DNA of 64,000 nt from contig NZ_JALPNU010000010.1 of assembly GCF_030851345.1 (NCBI RefSeq), positions 62,001-126,000 on the forward strand. Direction: 5' to 3'. Shown here one piece after another: positions 44,450 to 54,344 of the stretch. The stretch comes from Marinifilum sp. D714. GTDB lineage: Bacteria > Bacteroidota > Bacteroidia > Bacteroidales > Marinifilaceae. Numbering within the stretch: position 1 is the first letter of the stretch; each line of letters opens with the position of its first letter. The notes under the pieces were generated by a model. It was not told the DNA's origin and ran no database searches. It worked only from the letters and a program-made list of their open reading frames with translations. The position numbers and the translations under genes were made by a program.

Positions 44450-47400
44450 TTGTTAATCCAAACAAAAAATTCAAAACAGTCAGCATTGAAAAACAAACTT
44501 CTCAAATACATTCTAGGAATATCAGTACTGATATTTTTCGGGTTGGCAATCACTTCTGATTATCTTTTTAATCGCGAAGATAGCTTACAGCAATCGGCAA
44601 AAAGAATACAACATGTTTTTAGCGAAAAAGAACCTTCCTTAAAAAAAGATTTAAATGAGTTACGCAATGCCATTGTCAGTAAAAATGGTGGCCTAAGTAG
44701 ATATGACAATTTCACGGAATTTGAACATGACCTGAAAAAAGATGGTTTTGTTTTACTAGCATTTAAAGAAGACACTTTAGGGTTTTGGAGTGATAACTCA
44801 TTCATAGTTCCTAAAGTAGAAAATCTTAGAGAATCCCATGGGAGTGTTAAAAGATTCGAGAATGGCTGGTACTATATTCAAAGACAACAGTTAGACAGTA
44901 TAGATTTGTATGGTTTACTTCTTATAAAAAAGATTTACCCATACCAGAATAAATACCTAAAGAATCATTTCGATCGTGAATTTGATATACCCGTTGAGTT
45001 TGAAATATCATTAGATAAAGAAAAAGGAGTTCCGATTTTTGATAAAGATCATAACTTTCTGTTTTCATTACAAAACAGTGATTATGTACATAGTGCTCCA
45101 AAAGCTCAACATCGTATTGGAGCCTTTTATGCTATCTTCATTCTTCTCCTTTTAATTCTGGTTAGCATTCTAATACTTGAAATTAGAAATGTAAAAATTG
45201 GCTTAAGCGTACTTTTTATTTGGGGAATATCATTATTGTGTCTACGATATTTCATGATACAATATTCCTTTCCAGCTGTCTTTTCCAATTTGGAAATTTT
45301 CTCACCAACACTTTATGCACGCTCATTTTTCTTCCCATCACTGGGGGATTTTCTGCTCAATGTTTTATTCCTCTATCTTTTCATTTACACCTACTCATCT
45401 TATGGATGTAAATATCATATTCTTAAGGGAGTATCAAAAACAGGAGCAAGCATACTATTTGTTTTGTACTTAATATTGTATTGGGTATTTTTTTACTCAA
45501 TACAAGGCTTAATAAGCAGTTTGGTACTAGACTCTAGCTTCAGTCTTCAGATGTTTGTGTTCCAGGATTATGGAATTTATGTATTTGTTGGATTTCTGAT
45601 TTTGCTTTTACTAATGTATGCTTTGGGGCACTTTGCATATCTCATTGCGGCCTTATCAAGATCAAGATGGAATTTATGGAAATACTTGATATACGTGTTT
45701 GCAATTTCTTTTCCAGCCATCGTATATCTTTTCCTTTATTCATTCGAACCCCACAGCTATCTCTTTTTAATTTTACCATTAATCATTCTGTTACTTGTAG
45801 GATTTGCAAGCTATAAAGTTGCAAAAGGAAGCTACTACTCATTAATGATTGTTTTACTGCTGTTTGTTGCCATAGCCGTAACCGGAATTATAAATGTTCT
45901 ATCAGAAAAAAAGGAAGCTCAAAACCGATTGGTAACGGCAATGAACCTTTCTACAGAATACGATCCTACTTCTGAAAATTTGTTGCTTCATTTGCAAAAA
46001 AATCTCGATTCAGATAAGAAATTAAAACAAATGTGTCAGTATCCATTCAGGAATGAAGTACGCATAATGGATCACATTCAAAATCGATACTTTTCAGGAT
46101 ATTGGGATCAGTATTATCACCAGATCACAATTTGTAACGAATCTGACGATCTAAGTATTGAACCAGACAATAATGTTAGAAATTGTTTTGAATTCTTCGA
46201 AGAAATGATTCTTCAATCGGGAGAAGAAATTCCAAATACAAAATTCTATTATTTAAATGATTTTGATGGAATGGTTTCCTACCTAGGGAAACTGGAATTT
46301 AAAACCAAAAGAATGGGCTTGGTTCGAATATTTATTCGTCTTGACTCCAAACTTGGCAATGAAGGAATTGGATATCCTGATTTGTTACTCGATGAAAAAG
46401 TTACGCTAAAACAAAGAGGAAATGAATATTCTTACGGAAAATATAGCGATGGTAAATTGATTGCTTCCTCAGGAAAATTCAACTATTACATGAGTGAAAA
46501 GGTATTTGGAACCAACAAAGAGAAATCATTCCATGTAAAACTTGACGATTACGACCATCTCGTCTATCGATTCGATAACAATACTGTTGTAGTAAGCTAC
46601 CCTCTTGTTACCTGGTACAATAGAGTAATAACAGTTCCATACATTTTTGTATTTCTTTACTTATTTGGCATGCTAATTTGGTTTTTGAGCCGATATCCAT
46701 GGAAATTTAAATTCAACATGAGCTTTAAGTTTAGAATACAATACTCTATAGTAGGATTGTTAATGCTATTCTTTTTACTGCTGGGAGGAGGTACAGTTTA
46801 TTATACAATTGAAAGAACTGAAGAACTAAATAACAGAAAATTAGAAGAGAAGTTACAATTGGTAAAACAAGAAGTAATTTCGAGCTTAGGCGAAAATTTA
46901 AATGTCGACTTTCTAACAGATCGCTTACGAAGACTGTCCAGTCTAATTTATGCTGATATTCATTTGTATAATTTATCAGGAGAACTGATTACCTCATCGC
47001 GCCGTGAAATATTTGACAAAAAATTACAGTATAATAAAATGAATTTTGCGGCCTATTACCAATTGTTTTTTAAAGAAAAAACAAGCTTTATTCACAAAGA
47101 AGAAATTGGTAAAATGTCTTATTTATCGGCCTACGAAACCATAGTTGATGAGAATAATAAGATTATAGCATTTGTAAACCTTCCTTATTTTACCAAGAGT
47201 CAGGAGTTGGAAAAAGAAATGTTCAATCTTATTTTAACAGGGGTTAATTTGCACGTATTCATGATCTTGCTGGCAATATTCCTTTCAGTTTTTATTTCCA
47301 ATAAGATTACATATCCGCTAAGGATTATTCAAAACAGGTTAAAAGCGACTCGATTTGGTTCGTATGGTGAAAAAATTGAATATTCAAAAGATGATGAGAT

Positions 47401-48154
47401 TGGAAGTCTGATTAATGAATACAACCAGATGCTGGCTGAGCTTTCCGAAAGTGCAGAAAAATTGGCTCGCTCAGAAAGAGAATCTGCATGGAGAGAAATG
47501 GCTCGTCAAATTGCTCATGAAATTAAAAATCCTTTAACTCCAATGAAGCTAAGCATTCAATTTTTGCAAAAACGCTTCGAAGAAAAATCGGAAAACAGAG
47601 AAGAGCATTTGAAACAAGTAAGCAAAACTTTAATAGAACAGATTAATGCTTTGTCTTCAATTGCAACAGCCTTTTCAAACTTTGCAAAAATGCCAACGGC
47701 AAATAACGAACCATTGAATCTTGTTGACATATTAAATCATGTTGTTTCCTTGTTTAGAAACGATGAATTGGATTTAAAACTTCAGTTAAATGGAATTGAA
47801 ACAGCCAATGTATTTGTGGATAAAGAGCAATTTATTCGCGTATTTGTGAATTTGATAAACAATGCCATTCAATCCATTCCTGAAAATAGAAATGGACAAG
47901 TAATTGTTGAGCTTGAAGAAGAAAAAGAATACTTTAAAGCTTGTGTAATTGACAATGGTAACGGAATTAGCGACGATGTAATGGAAAGGTTATTCTATCC
48001 TAATTTCACTACCAAATCGGCTGGAATGGGATTAGGTCTGGCCATTGTAAAAAACATCGTTAAAAACGCAAAAGGTGAAATTTGGGTAGATTCGGAACAA
48101 GGAGTCGGCTCATGCTTTAACCTTAGAATTCCTAAAAGAAAAGATGAACAATGA
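44450..48154 (+). CDS. Large multi-pass sensor histidine kinase (NtrY-like C-terminus)
   Basis: The 1234-residue protein has an N-terminal helix (residues 17-36), an extracytoplasmic region, a block of about eight helices (225-475), a second extracytoplasmic region, two helices near 725-790, a further sensory loop and a last helix near 930. HAMP, a HisKA domain with phospho-acceptor His1023 in ARQIAHEIKNPLTPMKLS and a HATPase (NNAIQSIPENR, GNGISDDVMERLFYP, GMGLGLAIVKNI) follow. The C-terminal HNPLTP-type H-box is as in NtrY. No ATG starts this frame: TTG 44450 follows an in-frame stop, and TTG 44486 is an alternative. An ATG at 44443 would be in frame if the A6 run at 44464-44469 were one base shorter. 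The stop overlaps the next ATG (ATGA). Confidence 0.88.
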   Translation: MLIQTKNSKQSALKNKLLKYILGISVLIFFGLAITSDYLFNREDSLQQSAKRIQHVFSEKEPSLKKDLNELRNAIVSKNGGLSRYDNFTEFEHDLKKDGFVLLAFKEDTLGFWSDNSFIVPKVENLRESHGSVKRFENGWYYIQRQQLDSIDLYGLLLIKKIYPYQNKYLKNHFDREFDIPVEFEISLDKEKGVPIFDKDHNFLFSLQNSDYVHSAPKAQHRIGAFYAIFILLLLILVSILILEIRNVKIGLSVLFIWGISLLCLRYFMIQYSFPAVFSNLEIFSPTLYARSFFFPSLGDFLLNVLFLYLFIYTYSSYGCKYHILKGVSKTGASILFVLYLILYWVFFYSIQGLISSLVLDSSFSLQMFVFQDYGIYVFVGFLILLLLMYALGHFAYLIAALSRSRWNLWKYLIYVFAISFPAIVYLFLYSFEPHSYLFLILPLIILLLVGFASYKVAKGSYYSLMIVLLLFVAIAVTGIINVLSEKKEAQNRLVTAMNLSTEYDPTSENLLLHLQKNLDSDKKLKQMCQYPFRNEVRIMDHIQNRYFSGYWDQYYHQITICNESDDLSIEPDNNVRNCFEFFEEMILQSGEEIPNTKFYYLNDFDGMVSYLGKLEFKTKRMGLVRIFIRLDSKLGNEGIGYPDLLLDEKVTLKQRGNEYSYGKYSDGKLIASSGKFNYYMSEKVFGTNKEKSFHVKLDDYDHLVYRFDNNTVVVSYPLVTWYNRVITVPYIFVFLYLFGMLIWFLSRYPWKFKFNMSFKFRIQYSIVGLLMLFFLLLGGGTVYYTIERTEELNNRKLEEKLQLVKQEVISSLGENLNVDFLTDRLRRLSSLIYADIHLYNLSGELITSSRREIFDKKLQYNKMNFAAYYQLFFKEKTSFIHKEEIGKMSYLSAYETIVDENNKIIAFVNLPYFTKSQELEKEMFNLILTGVNLHVFMILLAIFLSVFISNKITYPLRIIQNRLKATRFGSYGEKIEYSKDDEIGSLINEYNQMLAELSESAEKLARSERESAWREMARQIAHEIKNPLTPMKLSIQFLQKRFEEKSENREEHLKQVSKTLIEQINALSSIATAFSNFAKMPTANNEPLNLVDILNHVVSLFRNDELDLKLQLNGIETANVFVDKEQFIRVFVNLINNAIQSIPENRNGQVIVELEEEKEYFKACVIDNGNGISDDVMERLFYPNFTTKSAGMGLGLAIVKNIVKNAKGEIWVDSEQGVGSCFNLRIPKRKDEQ

Positions 48155-48927
48155 AGCTGAAAATACTATTAGATAATACAGCTGCAGAAGGTTTTGAATC
48201 GGTTCATGGATTTTCGGTACTTATCGAATTTGGTAAGAAAGTTTTATTCGATGCAGGTCCAAACGAATTGTTTGTAAAGAATGCCGAAAAGTTAAATGAA
48301 GATTTTTCTGATATCAATACTGTGGTTCTAAGTCATGGTCATTGGGATCATGGAGATGGTTTAAAGCATCTATCTGGAAAAGATCTGATATTACACCCTG
48401 ATTGTTTTATTACCAGGCATCGAAAACGCAACAACACTAGTGTGGGTTTATCGATGAACAAAGGCGAACTTTCGAAAAATTTTAATATTAAAGAAAGCAA
48501 AAAGCCTTTTTGGATTTCTGAAAATATGGTATTCTTGGGAGAAATTCCTAGAGTAAATGATTTTGAATCGAAAAAAAGTCCTTTTCTATTGCCTGATGGA
48601 TCGCCTGATTTTGTTCCTGATGATTCGGCAATTGCCATCACTAGCAGCAAAGGCTTGATTGTGATTAGCGGTTGTGCTCACTCGGGCATTTGCAATACGG
48701 TTGATTTTGCAAAGAAAGTATGCAAAACCAATACTGTTTATGCCGTAATTGGCGGCTTTCATTTGAAGGAGATAGACGAACTTACCATTAAAACAATTGA
48801 ATATCTAAAAGCTGAAAACATTAAAATTCTTGGGCCAACCCATTGCACAAGTTTCAAAGTTCGCGATGAATTTGCAAAAAGCTTCAACCTGTTGGAATTG
48901 GCCGCAGGTGTAGTTATAGAATTGTAA
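48151..48927 (+). CDS. Metallo-beta-lactamase-fold hydrolase (COG1237-like)
   Basis: The 258-residue protein carries the metal motif LSHGHWDHGDGLKHL (HxHxDH), a distal His in SGCAHSGICN and another in IGGFHL and GPTHCTSF. It resembles the COG1237 family, sometimes annotated as a dihydropterin-linked beta-ribofuranosylaminobenzene 5'-phosphate synthase-like hydrolase; the true reaction in bacteria is not established. It has no signal peptide. The start ATG overlaps the stop of the sensor kinase gene (ATGA), so the two are translationally coupled. The stop abuts the stop of the convergent regulator gene. A role in signal turnover with the kinase is possible but unproven. Confidence 0.85.
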   Translation: MKLKILLDNTAAEGFESVHGFSVLIEFGKKVLFDAGPNELFVKNAEKLNEDFSDINTVVLSHGHWDHGDGLKHLSGKDLILHPDCFITRHRKRNNTSVGLSMNKGELSKNFNIKESKKPFWISENMVFLGEIPRVNDFESKKSPFLLPDGSPDFVPDDSAIAITSSKGLIVISGCAHSGICNTVDFAKKVCKTNTVYAVIGGFHLKEIDELTIKTIEYLKAENIKILGPTHCTSFKVRDEFAKSFNLLELAAGVVIEL

Positions 48928-49521
48928 TTACTTTACCTCATCCATGGTAATCAAATTGTTCAGAATTGCATATACCGTTAAGCCAGAAACAGATTTAATT
49001 CCAAGTTTTTGGGTTATGTTTTTACGGTGGGTAACTACGGTATGTATGCTGATAAACAACTGATCTGCAATTTCTTTATTGGTTAACCCCAAGGCAATGT
49101 GCTTTAATATATTTTGCTCTCGCGAACTTAAAGTTTCATTCGACTTATTGGTTCGTTTTTTTTCTGCCTTTCGATTCACTATCTCTTCTAAAACATCAAG
49201 AATCTTAGATTGATTATCCTTATAGTGAATAAAAGCATCGGCATTGTATTTGTCCTCAATTGACTTATCTTCCGATATCAATACCAAACTCATTTTGTTG
49301 GCTGTAATAAAATGCTTTTTTAAATCTTCACAATCTGAATCAAGCATATTCGAATTGGCAATTAAAATATCAGGCTTTAACCGGTTCACAATATCGCAAA
49401 GCTCTACTTTATTCGAAACAGACTGAAGAATTTCAACATTCCCAAGCTTTTGAATTACTGCACTAAGTCCTTTTCGAATCAAACAAGTGCTTTCTGCAAT
49501 TATTATAGAAATTCTAGGCAT
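48928..49521 (-). CDS. LuxR-type transcription regulator with degenerate receiver domain
   Basis: The 197-residue protein has a receiver-like domain (1-120) and a C-terminal LuxR/NarL helix-turn-helix (130-190: LSSREQNILKHIALGLTNKE, then IADQLFISIHTVVTHRKNI). The receiver seems unable to accept phosphate in the usual way. The acidic pocket reads IAEST instead of the usual DD, and the position of the acceptor Asp holds Asn56 in PDILIANSNML. The conserved Lys remains (FIHYKD). It probably binds DNA constitutively or responds to another signal. It starts 9 bases after the stop of the hemerythrin-like gene, so the two form one unit. Confidence 0.88.
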   Translation of the reverse strand: MPRISIIIAESTCLIRKGLSAVIQKLGNVEILQSVSNKVELCDIVNRLKPDILIANSNMLDSDCEDLKKHFITANKMSLVLISEDKSIEDKYNADAFIHYKDNQSKILDVLEEIVNRKAEKKRTNKSNETLSSREQNILKHIALGLTNKEIADQLFISIHTVVTHRKNITQKLGIKSVSGLTVYAILNNLITMDEVK

Positions 49522-49530
49522 AAACGATCA

Positions 49531-50259
49531 TTAAAACAGGTTCTTAATTGATTTTTCCATTAAAATGATTTTCGGAATTAAAACCTTATCCTCAATTCTG
49601 GAATGATAATTCAAATCTTCCTCTAGCCTAAATAAGTCTTGAATAATACTGTGATATAGGTTGGTATTGGCAGGTGGAGCAACATATTTAATCATGATGG
49701 TTCTCAAATCCATAAGTTTCTCCTCCACATCATCGTGCTCTTCCTCATATTCCTCAATCGAAAACGACTCAAAAACCTTTTTATTCTTATCAGTAAATTG
49801 TTCTGATTTTATGATTTCATCAACAGCTAATACGTATGGAAACACAACATCTTCCTCACGCATAATGTGCTCAGTAAGCTCCGATTTGTAGCCTTCAAAA
49901 AAGTTTCTAATTAGGGCAATGTATTTTTTATCCTCATTACCTTCCAATTCCAGACTTTTAATTTTTTGCTCAATATCAGTAACTGTATTATTTAAATAAC
50001 TGGCATGAGTCATTTTTAGATAAGCTACAATTTCCCGTACTGGGATACTTTGCAATTCTTCTTTGGGAAAATAATCCTGGTCATGATAAGCATTTACCAA
50101 CTGTAGAAAAAAGTTCAAATCAACTTCATTCTCTTCACAAACCTGATCTACGGTTTTATCTCCAAATCCCAATTCAATTCCAAAACGATGAATAACAGGT
50201 ATCAGCATGTAATTCATTTGAATCACATCTGCCATTTTCATACTTTTCTTTATATGCAT
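49531..50259 (-). CDS. Hemerythrin HHE-domain protein with ScdA_N-like front
   Basis: The 242-residue protein has an N-terminal segment similar to the DUF542/ScdA_N domain (DVIQMNYMLIPVIHRFGIEL with GFGDKTVDQVCEEN). The Cys-Cys pair that ScdA/YtfE proteins carry there is replaced by GFGDK. The rest is a hemerythrin-like four-helix bundle with diiron-type ligands: HDQDYF, LTEHIMREEDVVFPYV, YEEEHDDVEEKL and YHSRIEDKVLIPKI. Such proteins repair iron centres or sense NO/oxygen. It is cytoplasmic. The start ATG 50259 is used; ATG codons at residues 7 and 9 are alternatives. It is paired with the LuxR-type regulator downstream. Confidence 0.85.
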   Translation of the reverse strand: MHIKKSMKMADVIQMNYMLIPVIHRFGIELGFGDKTVDQVCEENEVDLNFFLQLVNAYHDQDYFPKEELQSIPVREIVAYLKMTHASYLNNTVTDIEQKIKSLELEGNEDKKYIALIRNFFEGYKSELTEHIMREEDVVFPYVLAVDEIIKSEQFTDKNKKVFESFSIEEYEEEHDDVEEKLMDLRTIMIKYVAPPANTNLYHSIIQDLFRLEEDLNYHSRIEDKVLIPKIILMEKSIKNLF

Positions 50260-50488
50260 ATTCGTATTTTAATTCAATCTAAATTAGTAAAATTTTGGAG
50301 ATCTAATAAGACATGCAACAAAAAAGCAATCGAAAACCGAAACCAAATGAGTAAAAACACTAAAAAGAAATATTATGGCAAAAGATTTCTCGAATTCATC
50401 TGGCCTCAGTTCCGGGAGCTCGTTTTTAAGTCAATACAAACTTAGCCTGCTTAACTGGTGTTCGCAATACCAACAATTAGGTATTCTT

Positions 50489-51766
50489 TTACTTTTCGAA
50501 GTGTATTTTCTCTTTAATGTGAAGGATTCTTGATTTTGCATACTCGTAACGCTCACCTCCAATATCATCTGTTTCTCTAATGTATTGCGAATAATATTTC
50601 AGCGCTTTCTTTTTGTTATCGCCAAACTCCTCGTAAGTAGTAGCAATTTCGTATAAAACTTCTGGGTTTGAACTATCCATTTCAAAGTGATTTTTATATT
50701 CAATTACCGCTTTTTCAAATTCGCGTGTGGCATTGTAAGCTTTTGCCAAATACAAATGCATTGATGATTTAATTGGAGGTATGATATAATCTAAGGAGTT
50801 CTGTAAATATATAATTCCTTTTTCATAATCATTTAAGCGCGAAAAACAAACACCTAAAAAGTAATTCAACATGGGATCTTTTTCGAAACTTGCGCCCATA
50901 TTAGGGTCTGTCATACAAATTAAAAATACGTCAACAGCTTTCTGATACTGTCTGGTTTGCATGTAACAAATTCCCAATTGCTTATAACCTACAATATTTA
51001 GTTTTTTTCTTGTTTCAAGATCTTTGTAAATGTTTAAAGCATTCTCATACCATTCTAGGCCCATTAAACATTGAGCTTTCTTTTTTTGTATCAAATGGTT
51101 GTTTGGGTACACTTCAAGTCCTTTATTACAATAATCCAAAGCTTGTTCGAAAGCTCCCATTTCAGAAAATTTCTGAATCACATTAAGAATCACAGATAAA
51201 TCTTTCGGATTAAGTTCATATGCCTTTAAATAGGAAGCCAATGCACCAATGAAGTCATGCATTTTACCTTTTAAATTGGCAGCTTGCTTGTGCAAGTATG
51301 GATTTAGAGAGTCGCGCACAATTAATTTCTTATAAGTATCCAATCCTTTAGAGTAATTGCTAAGGTTAGCATATGTTTTTGCCAATAATAAACTGCCTTG
51401 ATAATGCATTGAATCCACAGCTTGAAGTTTTAATAGTTGTTTTTGAGATTCTGGATAATTTCCTGATGAATAAAGGCAATTGCTGTAATTAAATAATGTG
51501 GCAGTTGAATTGGGATGCAATTTGTGAGCTTTTTGATAATTCTCAATTGCAAGAACATACTGATTTAAGCTTTGATATGCTTTCCCCAAACGAAAATATA
51601 GCTTACTATTGGTACTATCCTTTGCAATCATTTGTCTAAGAATTGGAATGGCGCTTTCATATTGTCCATTAAAAAGCATTTGATCTACCTTATTGGTACG
51701 TTGTGCAGATGCATTGGGGATAAAGAAAATACTTGCAAGTATTAGGGTAAAAATAAATTGTTTCAT
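50489..51766 (-). CDS. Exported tetratricopeptide-repeat protein
   Basis: The 425-residue protein begins with a signal peptide (MKQFIFTLILASIFFIPNAS then AQ) and consists of about ten TPR units from residue 30 on (for example LYFRLGKAYQSLNQYVLAIE, then LNVIQKFSEMGAFEQALDYC). The repeats continue to the C-terminus. It would be periplasmic or anchored to the outer membrane through partners, and acts as a scaffold for protein interactions. No catalytic domain is visible. It has no operon partner: der lies 130 bases upstream on the same strand beyond a terminator. Confidence 0.88.
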   Translation of the reverse strand: MKQFIFTLILASIFFIPNASAQRTNKVDQMLFNGQYESAIPILRQMIAKDSTNSKLYFRLGKAYQSLNQYVLAIENYQKAHKLHPNSTATLFNYSNCLYSSGNYPESQKQLLKLQAVDSMHYQGSLLLAKTYANLSNYSKGLDTYKKLIVRDSLNPYLHKQAANLKGKMHDFIGALASYLKAYELNPKDLSVILNVIQKFSEMGAFEQALDYCNKGLEVYPNNHLIQKKKAQCLMGLEWYENALNIYKDLETRKKLNIVGYKQLGICYMQTRQYQKAVDVFLICMTDPNMGASFEKDPMLNYFLGVCFSRLNDYEKGIIYLQNSLDYIIPPIKSSMHLYLAKAYNATREFEKAVIEYKNHFEMDSSNPEVLYEIATTYEEFGDNKKKALKYYSQYIRETDDIGGERYEYAKSRILHIKEKIHFEK

Positions 51767-51842
51767 TGGGTTGTAATTTTATAATTATCATATAAATATA
51801 ACTAAATGATTAGTTTTAAAAAACAATTACAAAATTTAGATC

Positions 51843-51876
51843 AAAAAAAACCGACTCAGAAATTCTGAATCGGTTG
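51843..51876 (-). terminator. Intrinsic terminator of the era-der unit
   Basis: On the minus strand AACCGATTCAGAATTTCTGA then GTCGGTT is followed by TTTTTT, about 20 bases after the der stop. Confidence 0.88.
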
Positions 51877-51896
51877 ATATGATTGCTTTGTAGCAA

Positions 51897-53204
51897 TTAT
51901 TTTTTTCTCATAAAAATCTGAATCGGAACACCTGTAAATGTCCAGTTTTTACGAATCTGGTTTTCAAGGTACCTTTTGTAAGGATCTTTAATGTACTGTG
52001 GCAAGTTACAGTAAAAGGCAAAAGTTGGAGCCAAAGTTGGCAATTGAGTTACGTACTTAATCTTAATGAATTTACCCTTTACCGAAGGAGGAGTAAACGC
52101 AGCAATGGCTTCCTGCATCACCTTATTCAATTCTGAAGTTTGGATCTTGCGAACTCTATTTTCATGTACTTCCAATGCAGATTCCAACACATTTAGTAAT
52201 CGTTGCTTAGAAGTTGCAGATGTAAAAATGATTGGTACATCATTAAAAGGAGCAATTTTATTTCTGATTTCTTGCTCGAACTCTTTCATGGTGTTGGTTT
52301 CTTTCTCAATCAAATCCCACTTGTTCACCATGATCACAACACCTTTTCTATTTTTGATTATCAAATCAAAAATACTCAGATCTTGTGCTTCCACACCGCG
52401 TGTAGCATCGAGAATCAGAATACAAACATCAGCCGTTTCTATGGTTCTAATCGATCGCATTACCGAATAAAATTCCAAATCCTCATTTACCTTTGGCTTT
52501 TTACGAACTCCGGCAGTATCTACCATCATAAAGTCGTGACCAAATTTCTGGAATCTTGTATGAATAGAATCTCTGGTTGTTCCTGCAACATCAGTAACAA
52601 TATTTCTTTCGATACCAATTAATGCATTTACCGTTGATGATTTTCCTACATTAGGACGACCTACAAATGCAAGTCTTGGTAAATCGTTGTCTTCTTCTTC
52701 AGGTTTTTCTTCAAAATCACCCACAACCGCATCAAGCAAATCTCCAGTTCCAGAACCATTCACCGATGATATTGGATAAACAACATCTCCAATTCCCACT
52801 GAATAAAACTCATTCGCTGCAAAAATCAAATCGCTGTTATCTGCCTTATTGGCTACCAGATAAACCTTTTTTGTAGTTCTGCGAAGAATTCTGGCAACAG
52901 CCTCATCCAAGTCTGTCATTCCATGCTGAACATCCAGCACAAATAAAATGGCATCGGCCTCATCAATAGCCAACATTACCTGTTTGCGGATTTCTTCATC
53001 AAAAACATCTTCCGAGTTGAATGAATATCCACCAGTATCAATTACCGAAAACTCTTTTCCATTCCAGTCTGCTTTCCCGTAATTACGATCACGGGTTACT
53101 CCGGCAGTTTCATTTACAATCGCTTTTCGGCTTCCTATTAATCGATTAAAAAGTGTAGATTTTCCAACATTTGGACGACCTACTATTGCAACAATATTAC
53201 TCAT
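51897..53204 (-). CDS. der: Ribosome-biogenesis GTPase Der (EngA)
   Basis: The 435-residue protein has two tandem G domains and a C-terminal KH-like domain, the Der layout. G1 motifs are [20 protein letters not shown] near residue 8 and [17 protein letters not shown] near residue 180. G3 is DTGGY and DTAGVR, and G4 is NKADN and NKWDL. The C-terminal segment [20 protein letters not shown] belongs to the KH-like domain. Der assists 50S subunit assembly. It lies 21 bases after era on the same strand, a two-GTPase unit. Confidence 0.97.
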   Translation of the reverse strand: MSNIVAIVGRPNVGKSTLFNRLIGSRKAIVNETAGVTRDRNYGKADWNGKEFSVIDTGGYSFNSEDVFDEEIRKQVMLAIDEADAILFVLDVQHGMTDLDEAVARILRRTTKKVYLVANKADNSDLIFAANEFYSVGIGDVVYPISSVNGSGTGDLLDAVVGDFEEKPEEEDNDLPRLAFVGRPNVGKSSTVNALIGIERNIVTDVAGTTRDSIHTRFQKFGHDFMMVDTAGVRKKPKVNEDLEFYSVMRSIRTIETADVCILILDATRGVEAQDLSIFDLIIKNRKGVVIMVNKWDLIEKETNTMKEFEQEIRNKIAPFNDVPIIFTSATSKQRLLNVLESALEVHENRVRKIQTSELNKVMQEAIAAFTPPSVKGKFIKIKYVTQLPTLAPTFAFYCNLPQYIKDPYKRYLENQIRKNWTFTGVPIQIFMRKK

Positions 53205-53225
53205 AACTGTTAATTGTGATCTGTT

Positions 53226-54107
53226 TTACTGATTGTACCCGAATCCTTTTAATTTATTCTCTTTATTTCTCCAATCTTTGGCAACTTTAACGTATATCTT
53301 TAAAAATACTTTCTTACCAAAGAATGCTTCCATGTCTTTTCTGGCTTCGGTTCCAACTTTTTTAAGTGCTTTACCTTGATGACCAATGATGATCCCTTTT
53401 TGCGACATTCTTTCAACATTAATCACCGCCATAATGTTAATAATCTTAGGTTCATCTTTAAACTCTTCTACTTCAACTTCCACAGCATAAGGAATTTCCT
53501 TATCGTAGTTCATCAATACTTTTTCTCTAATGATTTCATTCACAAAGAAACGGGCTGGCAAGTCAGTCATTTCGTCCTTAGCAAAGTAAGGAGGTCCTTC
53601 TGGCAATAGCTCTAAAATTCTATCAAATAAATTAGAGACATTAAAATTCTCTTTTGCCGACATAGGGAAGATTTCTGCTTTTGGCAGCTTTTCTTTCCAC
53701 ACGTCCATCATCTCAACAAGTTTATCCTGAGTTGTCAAGTCAATTTTATTCAAAATCAGGATAACCGGAGTATCAGTGTTCTGAACCTTTTTTAAGAAAT
53801 CTTCATTCTTATCAATGGTTTCAACAACATCGGTAACATATAAAATAATGTCAGCATCAACCAATGCAGATGTCGAAAACTTCATCATCGATTCCTGAAG
53901 TTTGTAGTTCGGTTTCAATACTCCCGGAGTATCAGAATATACAATTTGGAAATCTTCACCATTTACAATTCCCTTAATTCGGTGGCGAGTGGTTTGCGAT
54001 TTCGATGTGATAATCGAAATGCGTTCACCAACCAAATTGTTCATTAAGGTTGATTTTCCAACGTTCGGATTTCCAATGATATTTACAAAACCTGACTTAT
54101 GAGGCAT
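53226..54107 (-). CDS. era: GTPase Era
   Basis: The 293-residue GTPase acts in 16S rRNA maturation and 30S assembly. It has G1 [21 protein letters not shown]2 region SQTTRHRIKGI, G3 DTPGVL, G4 NKIDL and a C-terminal KH domain (GIIIGHQGKALKKVGTEAR). The length is typical. It starts at ATG 54107 and is transcribed toward der. A TATATTTG box (54148-54141) upstream is a likely -7 element. It diverges from the riboflavin operon. Confidence 0.97.
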   Translation of the reverse strand: MPHKSGFVNIIGNPNVGKSTLMNNLVGERISIITSKSQTTRHRIKGIVNGEDFQIVYSDTPGVLKPNYKLQESMMKFSTSALVDADIILYVTDVVETIDKNEDFLKKVQNTDTPVILILNKIDLTTQDKLVEMMDVWKEKLPKAEIFPMSAKENFNVSNLFDRILELLPEGPPYFAKDEMTDLPARFFVNEIIREKVLMNYDKEIPYAVEVEVEEFKDEPKIINIMAVINVERMSQKGIIIGHQGKALKKVGTEARKDMEAFFGKKVFLKIYVKVAKDWRNKENKLKGFGYNQ

Positions 54108-54140
54108 ACTTACTCCAATTTAGTGATTTAAAAATTTTTG

Positions 54141-54148
54141 CAAATATA
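54141..54148 (-). promoter_or_regulatory. -7 box of era
   Basis: TATATTTG on the minus strand lies 34 bases before the era ATG. A matching -33 TTTG was not found at 19 bases. Confidence 0.5.
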
Positions 54149-54264
54149 GAACAATTAATGCCATTTACGAAAATGTCTAAAGATCATTAAGCTTGATACT
54201 TGTATTTTTTCAGATAAAAAATCTATAATGAACTGTTAATATTGTTTAAAGCATATCAGCTTCA

Positions 54265-54295
54265 TTTGTTTTTAAATCTTAAAGATCTATATTTG
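54265..54295 (+). promoter_or_regulatory. Promoter of the riboflavin operon
   Basis: TTTG (54265-54268), exactly 19 bases and TATATTTG (54288-54295) match the Bacteroidota consensus. Transcription would start near 54302, about 43 bases before the FMN riboswitch. Confidence 0.85.
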
Positions 54296-54344
54296 TAGCA
54301 GAAGCAGTACTTAAAAACTCTGTTTCCACATATTTTTATTGTTT

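Noticed and set aside
50188-50445. 85-codon plus-strand frame near the hemerythrin-like gene
   Set aside because: It overlaps the start of that gene in antisense and has no features beyond AT-rich composition.
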